From the NCBI GenBank assembly GCA_963812475.1, contig CAWEVI010000029.1, positions 248,001-312,000 on the forward strand: a stretch of 64,000 bases of DNA, written 5' to 3'. Shown in pieces: positions 55,274-63,478 of this stretch. The notes under the pieces were generated by a model. The model saw only the letters and a program-made list of their open reading frames with translations, had not been told where the DNA came from and searched no databases. The stretch comes from JAMXLO01 sp963812475 (GTDB lineage Bacteria; Pseudomonadota; Alphaproteobacteria; Acetobacterales; Acetobacteraceae). Every line of letters starts with the position of its first letter. Position 1 is the first letter of the stretch. A program made the translations under genes and the position numbers.

Positions 55274-55312
55274 CACGAACGGCCCAGGTGAATAACGCAC
55301 CAGCGACGGGGC

Positions 55313-56020
55313 CTAACCCAAGTACGCCCGCCTGACCCGCTCGTCATCCAGCAGGTCGCGCCCCGGCCCATCGAGCACGATCCGGCCGCTTTCCAACACA
55401 TAGCCGTGGTCAGCAATGCCCAAGGCCAGCGGTGCGTTCTGCTCCACCAGAAGTATCGTCACACCCTGCTCATTGATCCGCCGGATCGTTTCGAACACCT
55501 GCTCGACCAGCATGGGCGCCAGCCCCATGCTCGGCTCGTCCATCAGCAGCACCCGCGGCCGCGCCATCAGCGCGCGCGCCGCGGCCAACATCTGCTGCTC
55601 GCCGCCCGAAAGCGTTCCGGCCACCTGCTTCAACCGTTCCCGCAGACGCGGGAACAGCGTCATCATCTGCTCCCTGTCCTCGGCGATCGCACGCCGGTCA
55701 CGGCGCGTGAAGGCGCCCATTGCCAAATTCTCGTTCACCGTCAAGCGCCCGAAGATGCGTCGCCCCTCCGGCACATGCACGACGCCGATCGCGGCGATCT
55801 CGTGCGCCCCGAGACCGGCCAGCGGCCGGCCGTCAAAACGGATCGTACCTTCGCGCGGGTGCAGCAATCCGCTGATCGCGCGCAACGTGGTGGATTTGCC
55901 GGCGCCGTTGCCGCCCACCAATGTGACGATCTGCCGTTCCTGCACCGCAAGCGAAACGCCTTTCAGCGCCTCGATCTTGTCGTAGAACACATGGATGTTG
56001 TCGATCTCCAGCAGCGCCAT
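55313..56020 (-). CDS. livF: Branched-chain amino acid ABC transporter ATP-binding protein (LivF)
   Basis: The roughly 235-residue ATPase has Walker A GGNGAGKSTT, the LivF-typical HVPEGRRIFGRLTVNENL, signature LSGGEQQ and Walker B VLLMDEPSMGLAP. It is the last gene of the liv operon. ATG at 56020 is used; an in-frame TTG at 56032 overlaps the livG stop as TTGA and may be the true start, adding four residues. It couples ATP hydrolysis to uptake through LivH/LivM. Confidence 0.93.
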   Translation of the reverse strand: MALLEIDNIHVFYDKIEALKGVSLAVQERQIVTLVGGNGAGKSTTLRAISGLLHPREGTIRFDGRPLAGLGAHEIAAIGVVHVPEGRRIFGRLTVNENLAMGAFTRRDRRAIAEDREQMMTLFPRLRERLKQVAGTLSGGEQQMLAAARALMARPRVLLMDEPSMGLAPMLVEQVFETIRRINEQGVTILLVEQNAPLALGIADHGYVLESGRIVLDGPGRDLLDDERVRRAYLG

Positions 56021-56028
56021 CGCCGGGC

Positions 56029-56817
56029 TCAAACCGCTGCCGGTTTCGCGGCCTTGCCGAGATAGGCTTCGATCACCGCCGGATCCTGCTGCACCCGGAC
56101 CGGAACATCCTCGGCAATCTTCACGCCATGATCCAGCACCGTCACACGATCCGACATCGACATCACGACACGCATCTGATGCTCGATCAGCAGGATGGTG
56201 ATGTCGAAGCGTGCGCGAACCTGGCGGATGAACTCCATCATCTCGGACGTCTCATGCGGATTCATTCCCGCGGTCGGTTCATCGAGCAGCAGCAGGCGTG
56301 GCTTGGTGGCGAGCGCGCGGCCGATCTCCAGCCGGCGCTGCTCGCCATAGGCAAGATTGCGCGCGAGGATGTCACCACGCCCGCGCAAACCGACAAACTG
56401 CAACAGGCGCAGCGCCTCGTCATGTGCGGCGCGTTCGTCGCGCATCGTGTGTGGCGTGCGCAGCACCGCGCCCCACCATGTCGAGCGCAGATGCAGATGC
56501 ATCCCGACCAGCAGGTTCTCGATCGCGGTGATGTTGCGGAACAGCCTGATGTTCTGATAGGTGCGGCTGATACCCGCCGCCGCCACGCGATCCGGCGTCA
56601 GTCCATCGATCCGATCACCGGCGAACCACACTTCGCCGGCGGTCGGTCGCAAATTTTGCGTGATGCAGTTGAACACTGTGGTCTTGCCGGCGCCGTTCGG
56701 ACCGATGACGCTGTGGATGCTGTGCTCTTCGATGGCAAGGTCCAGACCGGCAATCGCCACCAAGCCGCCGAAGCGCATCGACAAGTGATTGCACCGGAGC
56801 AGGGCAGCATCCGCCAT
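56029..56817 (-). CDS. livG: Branched-chain amino acid ABC transporter ATP-binding protein (LivG)
   Basis: The 262-residue ATPase has Walker A GPNGAGKTT, the LivG-type ISRTYQNIRLFRNITAIENL, signature NLAYGEQRRLEIGRAL, where the usual LSGGQ is replaced by LAYGEQ as in LivG, and Walker B LLLLDEPTAGMNP. The ATG at 56817 lies seven bases after the livM stop. An upstream in-frame start at 56850 lies inside livM and is not used. Confidence 0.94.
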   Translation of the reverse strand: MADAALLRCNHLSMRFGGLVAIAGLDLAIEEHSIHSVIGPNGAGKTTVFNCITQNLRPTAGEVWFAGDRIDGLTPDRVAAAGISRTYQNIRLFRNITAIENLLVGMHLHLRSTWWGAVLRTPHTMRDERAAHDEALRLLQFVGLRGRGDILARNLAYGEQRRLEIGRALATKPRLLLLDEPTAGMNPHETSEMMEFIRQVRARFDITILLIEHQMRVVMSMSDRVTVLDHGVKIAEDVPVRVQQDPAVIEAYLGKAAKPAAV

Positions 56818-56824
56818 CGCGTGG

Positions 56825-58483
56825 CTACCGCTGCTGCACGGGTACGGCATCCGCGCCTGCGTCGAGCGCCAGCGTTTCGTCGGCAGCGTGCAATTCGCGT
56901 TGGCGCACGTCCGAAGGCCACAAGCCCTCGGGACGTAGCCGCATCATCACGACCAGCACCGCGCCGTAGAACAGATAGCGGTACTCGCCGAATTCACGCA
57001 GCAGCTCCGGCAGGCCGATCAATGCGATCGAGCCAAGCACGACCCCCGGCAGGCTGCCCATGCCGCCGACGATGATCAGGGCGAGCACGTTGATCGATAT
57101 CAGCAGCTGAAAGCTCGACGGATAGACCGAGCCGAGCATGGTGGCGAAGATTGAACCCGCCAGCCCCGCGAATGCCGCGCCCAACCCGTAGGCGAGCAAT
57201 TTGGATCGGATGAGGTTGATGCCCAGCGCCTGCGCCACGTCCTCGTCATCGCGCAATGCCATCCAGGCGCGACCAAGGCGGGAGTTCTCCAGCCGCCAGG
57301 CGACGAATGCCGCGACAGCGGATGCAGCCAGCGTGAGATAGAACAGCGCAACCGGACTGCCAAATATAAAAGGCCCAAGTCGTGGACGCGGGATTTGCAG
57401 GATGCCTTGCGCGCCGCCAAGCAGTGGGGCGGCAAAGTCCGACTGCACGATGACGCGCACGATCTCGCCCAGGCCCATCGTCGCGACCGCCAGATAGTCA
57501 CCGCGCACGCCGAGCACGGGCAGGCCGAACATCACACCGACGACGATCGATGCAAACACCGCGATCGGCATTGCCGCCCAATACGAGAGATGCGCGAGTG
57601 CATGTGGCGCATCAGCGGTGAGCAGGGCCGTTGTGTAGGCGCCCACGGCAAAGAAGGCGACGAAGCCAAGGTCAAGCAAGCCCGCCAGACCGACTTCGAG
57701 GTTGAGACCCATGCCCATCAGGATATAAAGCCCGACCAGCATCAGTACCTGGCCGACATACGAGCCGGCCACAGCCGGCAACAGCACTAGACACAGAAGT
57801 GCGAACCCGGCCCAGATCATGCGCTCGCGCCGATGATCGCGCACCGGCCAGCGCGCAATGCGGCGGCGCTGCATCAGTCCGATGAGTTCGCCGCACACCG
57901 CGGTAACGATGAAGATGATGACTGCGCCTTCCGGGCTGAGACCCTCCCAGGTGTAGAGCAGGTCGCGGATGTCGCTGACGACTCCCTCGTATTGCTGCAG
58001 CATCAGCTGGATCAGTTCCTGAAAAACTCCGGCGACCACCACCGCGACCGCACCCGGTATGATCGCGCGCCGTACCACGGCAGGACTTGTGCGCAGTGCG
58101 GCACCCAACAGGCCGGCAACCGCCCCACCGCCGATCAGAATGCCGACACCGGCCGGCACGCCAAGTCCAAGCGTCAGCATGTCGAGCAATGCCGGCGACA
58201 ACGCGATGAAAATACCTTGCAGCGGCACTGCGGACATCAGTACGGCCAGCGCGGCGACCGGCACGCCGGCCGCGCCGCCGGCGAACATGCCCTGAACTGG
58301 ACGGCCCGCCATTGCGCCGGCGCCACCGGCGACAAGCACCAGCACCGCCTGCCCCAGGCTTAATGTATCGATGATGATCCAGCGCTGATGCAGCATCAGC
58401 AACACGCCAACCACCGCGAGATGCAGTGCGCCCGCACCGAACGCGAGCCCTATCAATATAGTGCGGCGCAGTTGCGGCATCAT
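56825..58483 (-). CDS. livM: Branched-chain amino acid ABC transporter permease LivM with long N-terminal extension
   Basis: The 552-residue permease is much longer than usual LivM proteins (about 300-420). The conserved LivM part begins near residue 240 (LMGMGLNLEVGLAGLLDLG) and includes GVRGDYLAVATMGLGEIVR and AWMALRDDEDVAQALGIN, the ATPase-contact EAA-like loop. The first ~218 residues add about five hydrophobic segments rich in Gly and Ala and a hydrophilic QQYEGVVSDIRDLLYTW part. The start is ATG at 58483. A repeat of about 95 bp lies between it and livH. The role of the added membrane region is unknown. Confidence 0.92.
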   Translation of the reverse strand: MMPQLRRTILIGLAFGAGALHLAVVGVLLMLHQRWIIIDTLSLGQAVLVLVAGGAGAMAGRPVQGMFAGGAAGVPVAALAVLMSAVPLQGIFIALSPALLDMLTLGLGVPAGVGILIGGGAVAGLLGAALRTSPAVVRRAIIPGAVAVVVAGVFQELIQLMLQQYEGVVSDIRDLLYTWEGLSPEGAVIIFIVTAVCGELIGLMQRRRIARWPVRDHRRERMIWAGFALLCLVLLPAVAGSYVGQVLMLVGLYILMGMGLNLEVGLAGLLDLGFVAFFAVGAYTTALLTADAPHALAHLSYWAAMPIAVFASIVVGVMFGLPVLGVRGDYLAVATMGLGEIVRVIVQSDFAAPLLGGAQGILQIPRPRLGPFIFGSPVALFYLTLAASAVAAFVAWRLENSRLGRAWMALRDDEDVAQALGINLIRSKLLAYGLGAAFAGLAGSIFATMLGSVYPSSFQLLISINVLALIIVGGMGSLPGVVLGSIALIGLPELLREFGEYRYLFYGAVLVVMMRLRPEGLWPSDVRQRELHAADETLALDAGADAVPVQQR

Positions 58484-58528
58484 GTCGATGGTGCGCCACT
58501 GGTCACATTGCAGCCGCTGCCTTCATTC

Positions 58529-58623
58529 GTCATGGTCGGGCTTGACCAGGCTTGACCCGGCCATCCAAGACTTTGGCGAACTCGAGTGAAGACGTGGATG
58601 GGCCGCCTTCGTGGATCATGACA
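58529..58623. repeat. Long copy of the GTCATGGTC repeat between livM and livH
   Basis: It begins GTCATGGTCGGGC and ends GGATCATGAC, so the ends pair. Inside are GACCCGGCCAT and GTGGATGGGCCGCC. It shares the ATGGTC...CCAT and ACGTGGATG elements with copies at 29861 and 30671. It lies in the liv operon between livM and livH. Confidence 0.75.
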
Positions 58624-58642
58624 ATTGGTGGGCTTTGCAACG

Positions 58643-59698
58643 TCATGCGCGCTTGGTGGCCATGCGCTCACCGAGCAACCCCTGCGGGCGGAAGATCAGC
58701 ACCATGATCAGTAGGGTGAAGGCGATCAGATCGCGCAATTGGTAAGGCGCGGGAATGCCGATGCCGTCCAGGAACAGCGTCGGTCCGACCAATTCGACCA
58801 TCCCAAGGAAAAAGCCGCCGAGCATTGCCCCCGGGATGTTACCGATGCCGCCCAGCACCGCCGCGCCGAACGCCTTGATACCGGGCGTGAAGCCCATGAA
58901 GAAATACACCTGCTTGTAGAGAAATGCGTAGAACACGCCCGCGATGCCGGCCATCGCGCCGCCGAGTACGAAGGTGAATACGATCACCTTGTTCACATCG
59001 ATGCCCATCAGTGCTGCGGCTTCGCTATCCTCGGCCACCGCGCGCATCGCGGTACCCATCCGCGTGCGTTGCACGATCAGGTAGAGCCCACCCATGAACA
59101 AAAGGGCAAGCCCGATCACCAGCACATCGATGCGTGGGACATTGAAGCCCAGCACATGAAACGCCAGGCGCTGCCATTGCGGTTCGGGATAGGATTTCAC
59201 CGCGGATCCGAACATGCCACGGAACGTCTGCTCCAGGAAGAACGACACGCCGATTGCGCAGATCAGTGGCGCCAGGCCGACAACCCGACGGAAAGGCCGA
59301 TAGGCGATGCGTTCGGTCAGCACCGCGATGCTGACGGAGGTGGCAATTGCCACGGCAAGGACCGCGGCCATGCCAAGCACCGGCTGATTTTCGAGGAAGC
59401 CCGAGCGATCCAGCGGGGCGGCGACAAAATAACCCGCAAAGGCGCCAGCCATCACAATGTCGCCGTGGGCGAAATTGATCAGACGGAGCACACCATAGAC
59501 CATCGTGTAGCCCAGCGCGATCTGCGCGTAGATACTGCCGATGGTGAGGCCGAACATGACGAAGTCGAACCACTGTGCCGCGTTGTAGCGGCCCTTGATC
59601 AGCGTCCCGATGGTGCCGATCACAACCACCAGCACCACGGCGACACGCAGAATCCACAGGACGATGTCGACCGCGTTGAGGCGGGCCATGGCGCGCAT
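58643..59698 (-). CDS. livH: Branched-chain amino acid ABC transporter permease LivH
   Basis: The 351-residue permease has about eight segments, with the LivH start region FVMFGLTIGSIYAQIALGYTMVYGVLRLINFAHGDI (quoted in parts), AVAEDSEAAALMGIDVNK contact loop and GIKAFGAAVLGGIGNIPGAMLGG. The ATG at 59698 has AAAGGG six bases upstream; a GTG at 59731 directly after the livK stop is an alternative adding 11 residues. It pairs with LivM. Confidence 0.93.
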   Translation of the reverse strand: MRAMARLNAVDIVLWILRVAVVLVVVIGTIGTLIKGRYNAAQWFDFVMFGLTIGSIYAQIALGYTMVYGVLRLINFAHGDIVMAGAFAGYFVAAPLDRSGFLENQPVLGMAAVLAVAIATSVSIAVLTERIAYRPFRRVVGLAPLICAIGVSFFLEQTFRGMFGSAVKSYPEPQWQRLAFHVLGFNVPRIDVLVIGLALLFMGGLYLIVQRTRMGTAMRAVAEDSEAAALMGIDVNKVIVFTFVLGGAMAGIAGVFYAFLYKQVYFFMGFTPGIKAFGAAVLGGIGNIPGAMLGGFFLGMVELVGPTLFLDGIGIPAPYQLRDLIAFTLLIMVLIFRPQGLLGERMATKRA

Positions 59699-59731
59699 CC
59701 ATGGCCCTTTGTCAGCGGCGGCGCCGGCCAC

Positions 59732-60991
59732 CTACGGCCAGATCTTCTTCGGGTTCTTCCCCACCCCGAACGTCTTGGGATCAGACGACGTGAACTCAAG
59801 CACCGACGGCTTGAACTGCGAGCATTCGCCATAAGCATCGCACGCGATCGGGCCGCTGATGCCATCGAACTTGATGCTGAACACCGCGTCGCGCAGTGCC
59901 TTTTTGCCGATATAGGTGTTCCCGGCGTCGTCGGTCTTGGCGACCTGTTCAATTGCCTTGATGGCAAGCATTGCGCCGTCATAGGCGTTGGCGTGGTAAC
60001 CGGAAATCGGCGCCTCGCCATAGGCCTTCTTGTACTCTTCCACGAACTTCGGATAGTTCTTGCCCATCGCGTCCGGAGAAAGGTCCGGATAGCCGATGCG
60101 GAAACCAACCACCGAAGGGCCGGCAGCCTCGATGAAGTCGGCCGACAGCAGCGATCCGCCGCCCATCAGTGCAGTCTTCTCCAGGCCCGGCGTCTCCTTC
60201 GCCTGGCGTAGGATCTGCGCCGCAGCCGCGGTGAATACCGGGAAGTAGATCAGGTCCGGCTTCTCGCTCGCGATGCGGGTCAGCAGCGGATGCATGTCCA
60301 CATCGCTCGGCGCGATCGCTTCCTGTGACAGCACCTTGCCGCCCAACTGTTTGAAGTTGTCGGCGAACACCTGCTGAAGCTGCTGCGCGTAGGGGCTCCC
60401 GTCATGGACGGTGACCACCGACTGCGCCTTTGCGACATCATGCACATAGGTGGCGTCGGCCTTGCCCTGCTCGCTGTCGCTGAACACGGTGCGCGCGAAC
60501 CCGGCATATTCCGGCTTGCGTGTTGATGCGGTCAGCGCGGGCGCCGTGCAGGCGGTGCAAATATTAACGATGCCCTGCTGCCAGAGGATCGGCGCACCCG
60601 GTGTCGCGGCCGATGAGCACGCGGGGCCGAGCACGATCACCGTTTGCGGATTGGCAGCAAGCTTGGTTGCCGCGGTCTGCCCGCCCTCGGCATTGCAGGA
60701 ATCGTCCTCGGCGTTGAGCTTCAGCGGATGGCCGAGCACCGAACCGCCGAGTTCCTTGAAGGCGATCTCGACCCCGCGCTTCTCGTCGAGACCAAGCGCG
60801 GTATCCGCGCCGGACAGTACCCAGTAGGCGCCGATCTGGATCGGTGCCCCTTTGGCAATGCGGATCACGCCCAGGTCGTCGGTCACCGGACCGACCGTCG
60901 CCGCCGTGGCGGCTTGCGCCACGATCGACAGCGCGGCCGCCGCCAACAGTTTCGTCAGACCACGGCTGAAGACTTTGAGGATCGTGCTCAA
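59732..60991 (-). CDS. livK: Branched-chain amino acid-type ABC transporter substrate-binding protein (LivK-like)
   Basis: The 419-residue precursor has a Sec signal (TKLLAAAALSIVAQAATAA) and a periplasmic binding protein type 1 fold of the Leu/Ile/Val group: KRGVEIAFKELGGSVLGHPLKL, VLGPACSSA and YDGAMLAIKAIEQ. The start is TTG at 60991 with AGGAGGG six bases upstream; an in-frame TTG at 61087 without SD is less likely. Substrates of this group include branched amino acids, amides and aromatic acids. It is the first gene of livKHMGF. An 11-bp inverted repeat lies upstream. Confidence 0.93.
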   Translation of the reverse strand: MSTILKVFSRGLTKLLAAAALSIVAQAATAATVGPVTDDLGVIRIAKGAPIQIGAYWVLSGADTALGLDEKRGVEIAFKELGGSVLGHPLKLNAEDDSCNAEGGQTAATKLAANPQTVIVLGPACSSAATPGAPILWQQGIVNICTACTAPALTASTRKPEYAGFARTVFSDSEQGKADATYVHDVAKAQSVVTVHDGSPYAQQLQQVFADNFKQLGGKVLSQEAIAPSDVDMHPLLTRIASEKPDLIYFPVFTAAAAQILRQAKETPGLEKTALMGGGSLLSADFIEAAGPSVVGFRIGYPDLSPDAMGKNYPKFVEEYKKAYGEAPISGYHANAYDGAMLAIKAIEQVAKTDDAGNTYIGKKALRDAVFSIKFDGISGPIACDAYGECSQFKPSVLEFTSSDPKTFGVGKNPKKIWP

Positions 60992-61308
60992 CTCACCCTC
61001 CTGCTTGTTGCAAACGTGAACAGTGGCGTCGTGACGGCGGATCGCTGCTGCCACCAAACTCTGCGGCCCCGGTGACAGCGAAGTCAATCTGGCTCCTCAT
61101 GCCGGGACCTGGCGCCGGCATGAGGACCGGAATGCGCGTATGCTGGGGACGATCGCCGGCCGCAGGCGTGAGAAGCAGCGGGGAACACCGCTCAGGTTGC
61201 TGAAGCAGACGGGTTCCCTCTAGCTAGCACGAGTTGGTGGATCACCGACCCTATTACCCGGGCGATGCCGATGGCGGCAATACGATACTTGACCCGCCGG
61301 TTGCCGTT
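60992..61308. other. Upstream region of livK
   Basis: This 317-base gap carries the livK leader and promoter side and the 3' flank of the EEP gene. It contains the perfect 11-bp inverted repeat listed separately and a small AGCGG/CCGCT stem near 61173-61190. I see no gene and no clear riboswitch. Confidence 0.6.
61095..61125. promoter_or_regulatory. Perfect 11-bp inverted repeat upstream of livK
   Basis: CCTCATGCCGG and CCGGCATGAGG surround nine bases. It is about 105-135 bases before the livK start, a likely position for an operator or leader hairpin. It could also terminate nothing, since no gene ends here on the plus strand. Confidence 0.6.
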
Positions 61309-62172
61309 TTATCCGATCTCCGGCAGCGCCGGCCAGTCAAGGTCAACCAGCACAGGCGCGTGGTCGCTGCCTGCTGCTATGCCTTCCTCGTAAAGATGCT
61401 CGACATGCCGCACGACCCAATGGTGGCTGATCCAAACGGAATCGTAGCGCCGTCCCGTGCCCTCCGAGGACTTCCGCCGCCCGGTCCGATGAGTGACGGC
61501 CAGCGGCCCGCACGGTCTGATGGCCCGAAGCCTGTCCATCTCATCGGGGTGAACGACGAGCCAGCGGCGCAGCGCGTCCTCGAGATCGTGCACCTTGCCA
61601 GGGCCGAACAGAAGATCATCTCCCGGCTCGCCGAGCAGCCGCAGTCTGCCGGTGTGCCAATGCGTGCGGGTTTTGACGAAGTCGGGCGCGTCGATCAACG
61701 GCGTGTTGGCATCGGCGCCGAACAGCAATGGCCCATTCTGCGTAGACAACCAGAAAGCGAAGGCGACTGCCTGCCGCGGCTTGACGATTCCGTGGTTCAC
61801 GCCCGGCGGAGCATGGTAACTCGCGGCGATAAACGGCGCTCCCTTCATCTCGGTCTCGATGAACAGAATTCGCTGGCGCAGGTGAATCCCATCGAGCAGC
61901 CACGAACGGCGGGGAGGTGGCCCGCGGCCGGCGATGCCGACGCCGAGCCGGTGCACGGGCGGGTCGTCCGGTTGCGAAGTAAGCAGATCGATGGACCTGA
62001 CCATCCAATCAGCGCCGGCAGCGTCCTCGAGGACCTTCGACGAGCCGGGGTTGAGTTCCTGCAGCAGCATCAGGTCCGGGGCGAGTCGGTGCAGCAGACT
62101 CCCTTGCCGTTTCGCCGCTTCGGGACCGCGGCATTTCATGTTCCATGACACGACGCGCATTTCGCTGTCCAT
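61309..62172 (-). CDS. Endonuclease/exonuclease/phosphatase (EEP) family hydrolase
   Basis: The 287-residue protein has the EEP metal-dependent phosphodiesterase pattern: SWNMK with Asn11, LLQELN with Glu39, GADANTP, and the C-terminal GSDHAPVLVDLDW whose Asp-His are catalytic. No signal peptide is seen, so it acts in the cytoplasm. Family members cut DNA, RNA, sphingomyelin or inositol phosphates; the target here is not clear. It is 317 bp from livK and 80 bp from the SGNH gene, both on the same strand. Confidence 0.85.
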   Translation of the reverse strand: MDSEMRVVSWNMKCRGPEAAKRQGSLLHRLAPDLMLLQELNPGSSKVLEDAAGADWMVRSIDLLTSQPDDPPVHRLGVGIAGRGPPPRRSWLLDGIHLRQRILFIETEMKGAPFIAASYHAPPGVNHGIVKPRQAVAFAFWLSTQNGPLLFGADANTPLIDAPDFVKTRTHWHTGRLRLLGEPGDDLLFGPGKVHDLEDALRRWLVVHPDEMDRLRAIRPCGPLAVTHRTGRRKSSEGTGRRYDSVWISHHWVVRHVEHLYEEGIAAGSDHAPVLVDLDWPALPEIG

Positions 62173-62252
62173 CCCCGGCGACAGGAGATTTCATTTGACC
62201 GGAGCGCAGCCGGGAGAGCGCTGCCTGACGAAGTATCTCGTGATCTATGGCG

Positions 62253-63398
62253 CTAATCGAACAGCGACAGGTCGATGATATCGCCCATCCGGTTGTAGCC
62301 GCGATCGCTCGGATGCAGGTGATCGCCGCAATCGTAGATCGGCAGCATGCTGGCGGGATGCTCCGGGTCGCGCAGGCCCTTGTCGAAGTCGATCACCGCA
62401 TCGAATGCTCCGGCGTCCCTGAGCCATGCGTTCACCGCCTGACGGACCGCCTCGCGCGCCGGCGTCCAGGCGCCCATCAGGAACGTCTCGTTCTCAAACG
62501 GCGTCAGCGTGCCGCCATAAATCCTGATACCACGCGTGTGGGCGCGCATCGCCATCTGCTTCAGCCCCGCGATCATCTGTTCGGCGGTCACTTCCTCCTC
62601 GGGCTTGGCCCAGCGGTTGCGCAGATCATTGGTCCCGAGCAGGACGATCGCATGTGTCACCCCAGGCTGAGCCAGAACGTCGCGGTCAAACCGCCGCAGG
62701 CCGCTGTCGCCGCGGATGTCGTGCAGAATGCGGTTGCCGCCGAGCCCTTGGTTCATCACGCCCAGGGCGCGGCCGTTGCCGCGTTCGACCAGTCGCCGCG
62801 CAAGCTGATCCGGCCAGCGGCAGAAAGCGTCATGCGTGGAGATGTTGGCGTCGGTCAGCGAATCGCCAAGTGCTACGATACCGCCGGTTTCCGTGGCAGC
62901 CAAAACGTCGATGCCGTTGACGAAATACCAGTCGTCGGTCAGCCGCCCGACCGGCATCACATCATGGCTCGAAAAATCTCCCGGGGGAGAGATGTAATTT
63001 GTCTGGCGCGCATAGCGACCGGTGATGCCGAAACTTGCGGGCACGTCGCCCGGCAGATAGACGCTGATCGCAACATCGGCCAGCGGCGGCACCTGAAGCT
63101 CGACGGGGTCACTCACCAGCAGCGCACCAACAGCAATCGTGGCGGAACATTCGCCTCCGAAGGTCAGCTCACGATCGGAGCCCGGCACGATGCCGGCACC
63201 GTTGGCACGCAGGCCGATTCGTGCCAGGCCGATGTCCAACGGTCGGCTGCCATAAGCATTCGACAGGCGCACACGCAGCATGCGCCCGCCGATGCTGATA
63301 CGCGCGTTCATCCTCAGGGTCTGGTTGCTGAATGCGGCAGCCTCCGCCGGCGCGGGGGTCGTCGCCCAGGTGCCGACCCAATGCATGTCACTGGCCAT
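62253..63398 (-). CDS. SGNH/GDSL-family esterase
   Basis: The 381-residue protein has an N-terminal beta domain (to about residue 165) and a C-terminal SGNH hydrolase: nucleophile Ser180 in ALGDSLTD, Gly in GLGGNRIL, Asn in LLGTNDL, and Asp/His in DHLHPSDRGY. This domain order fits the family of secreted carbohydrate or lipid esterases, yet no signal peptide is visible, so it may be cytoplasmic or exported otherwise. It is divergent from the partial binding protein at 63479. Confidence 0.88.
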   Translation of the reverse strand: MASDMHWVGTWATTPAPAEAAAFSNQTLRMNARISIGGRMLRVRLSNAYGSRPLDIGLARIGLRANGAGIVPGSDRELTFGGECSATIAVGALLVSDPVELQVPPLADVAISVYLPGDVPASFGITGRYARQTNYISPPGDFSSHDVMPVGRLTDDWYFVNGIDVLAATETGGIVALGDSLTDANISTHDAFCRWPDQLARRLVERGNGRALGVMNQGLGGNRILHDIRGDSGLRRFDRDVLAQPGVTHAIVLLGTNDLRNRWAKPEEEVTAEQMIAGLKQMAMRAHTRGIRIYGGTLTPFENETFLMGAWTPAREAVRQAVNAWLRDAGAFDAVIDFDKGLRDPEHPASMLPIYDCGDHLHPSDRGYNRMGDIIDLSLFD

Positions 63399-63478
63399 GG
63401 TGAACCCTCAACCGGTTGGATTGGCTCGAACTGACGGCTAGGCTCGATTGTGCCACGCCAGGCAAGGGAGGAACAACA

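Noticed and set aside
62247..63434. A 395-codon + frame over the SGNH gene
   Set aside because: Antisense shadow; the minus frame has the full GDSL motif set.
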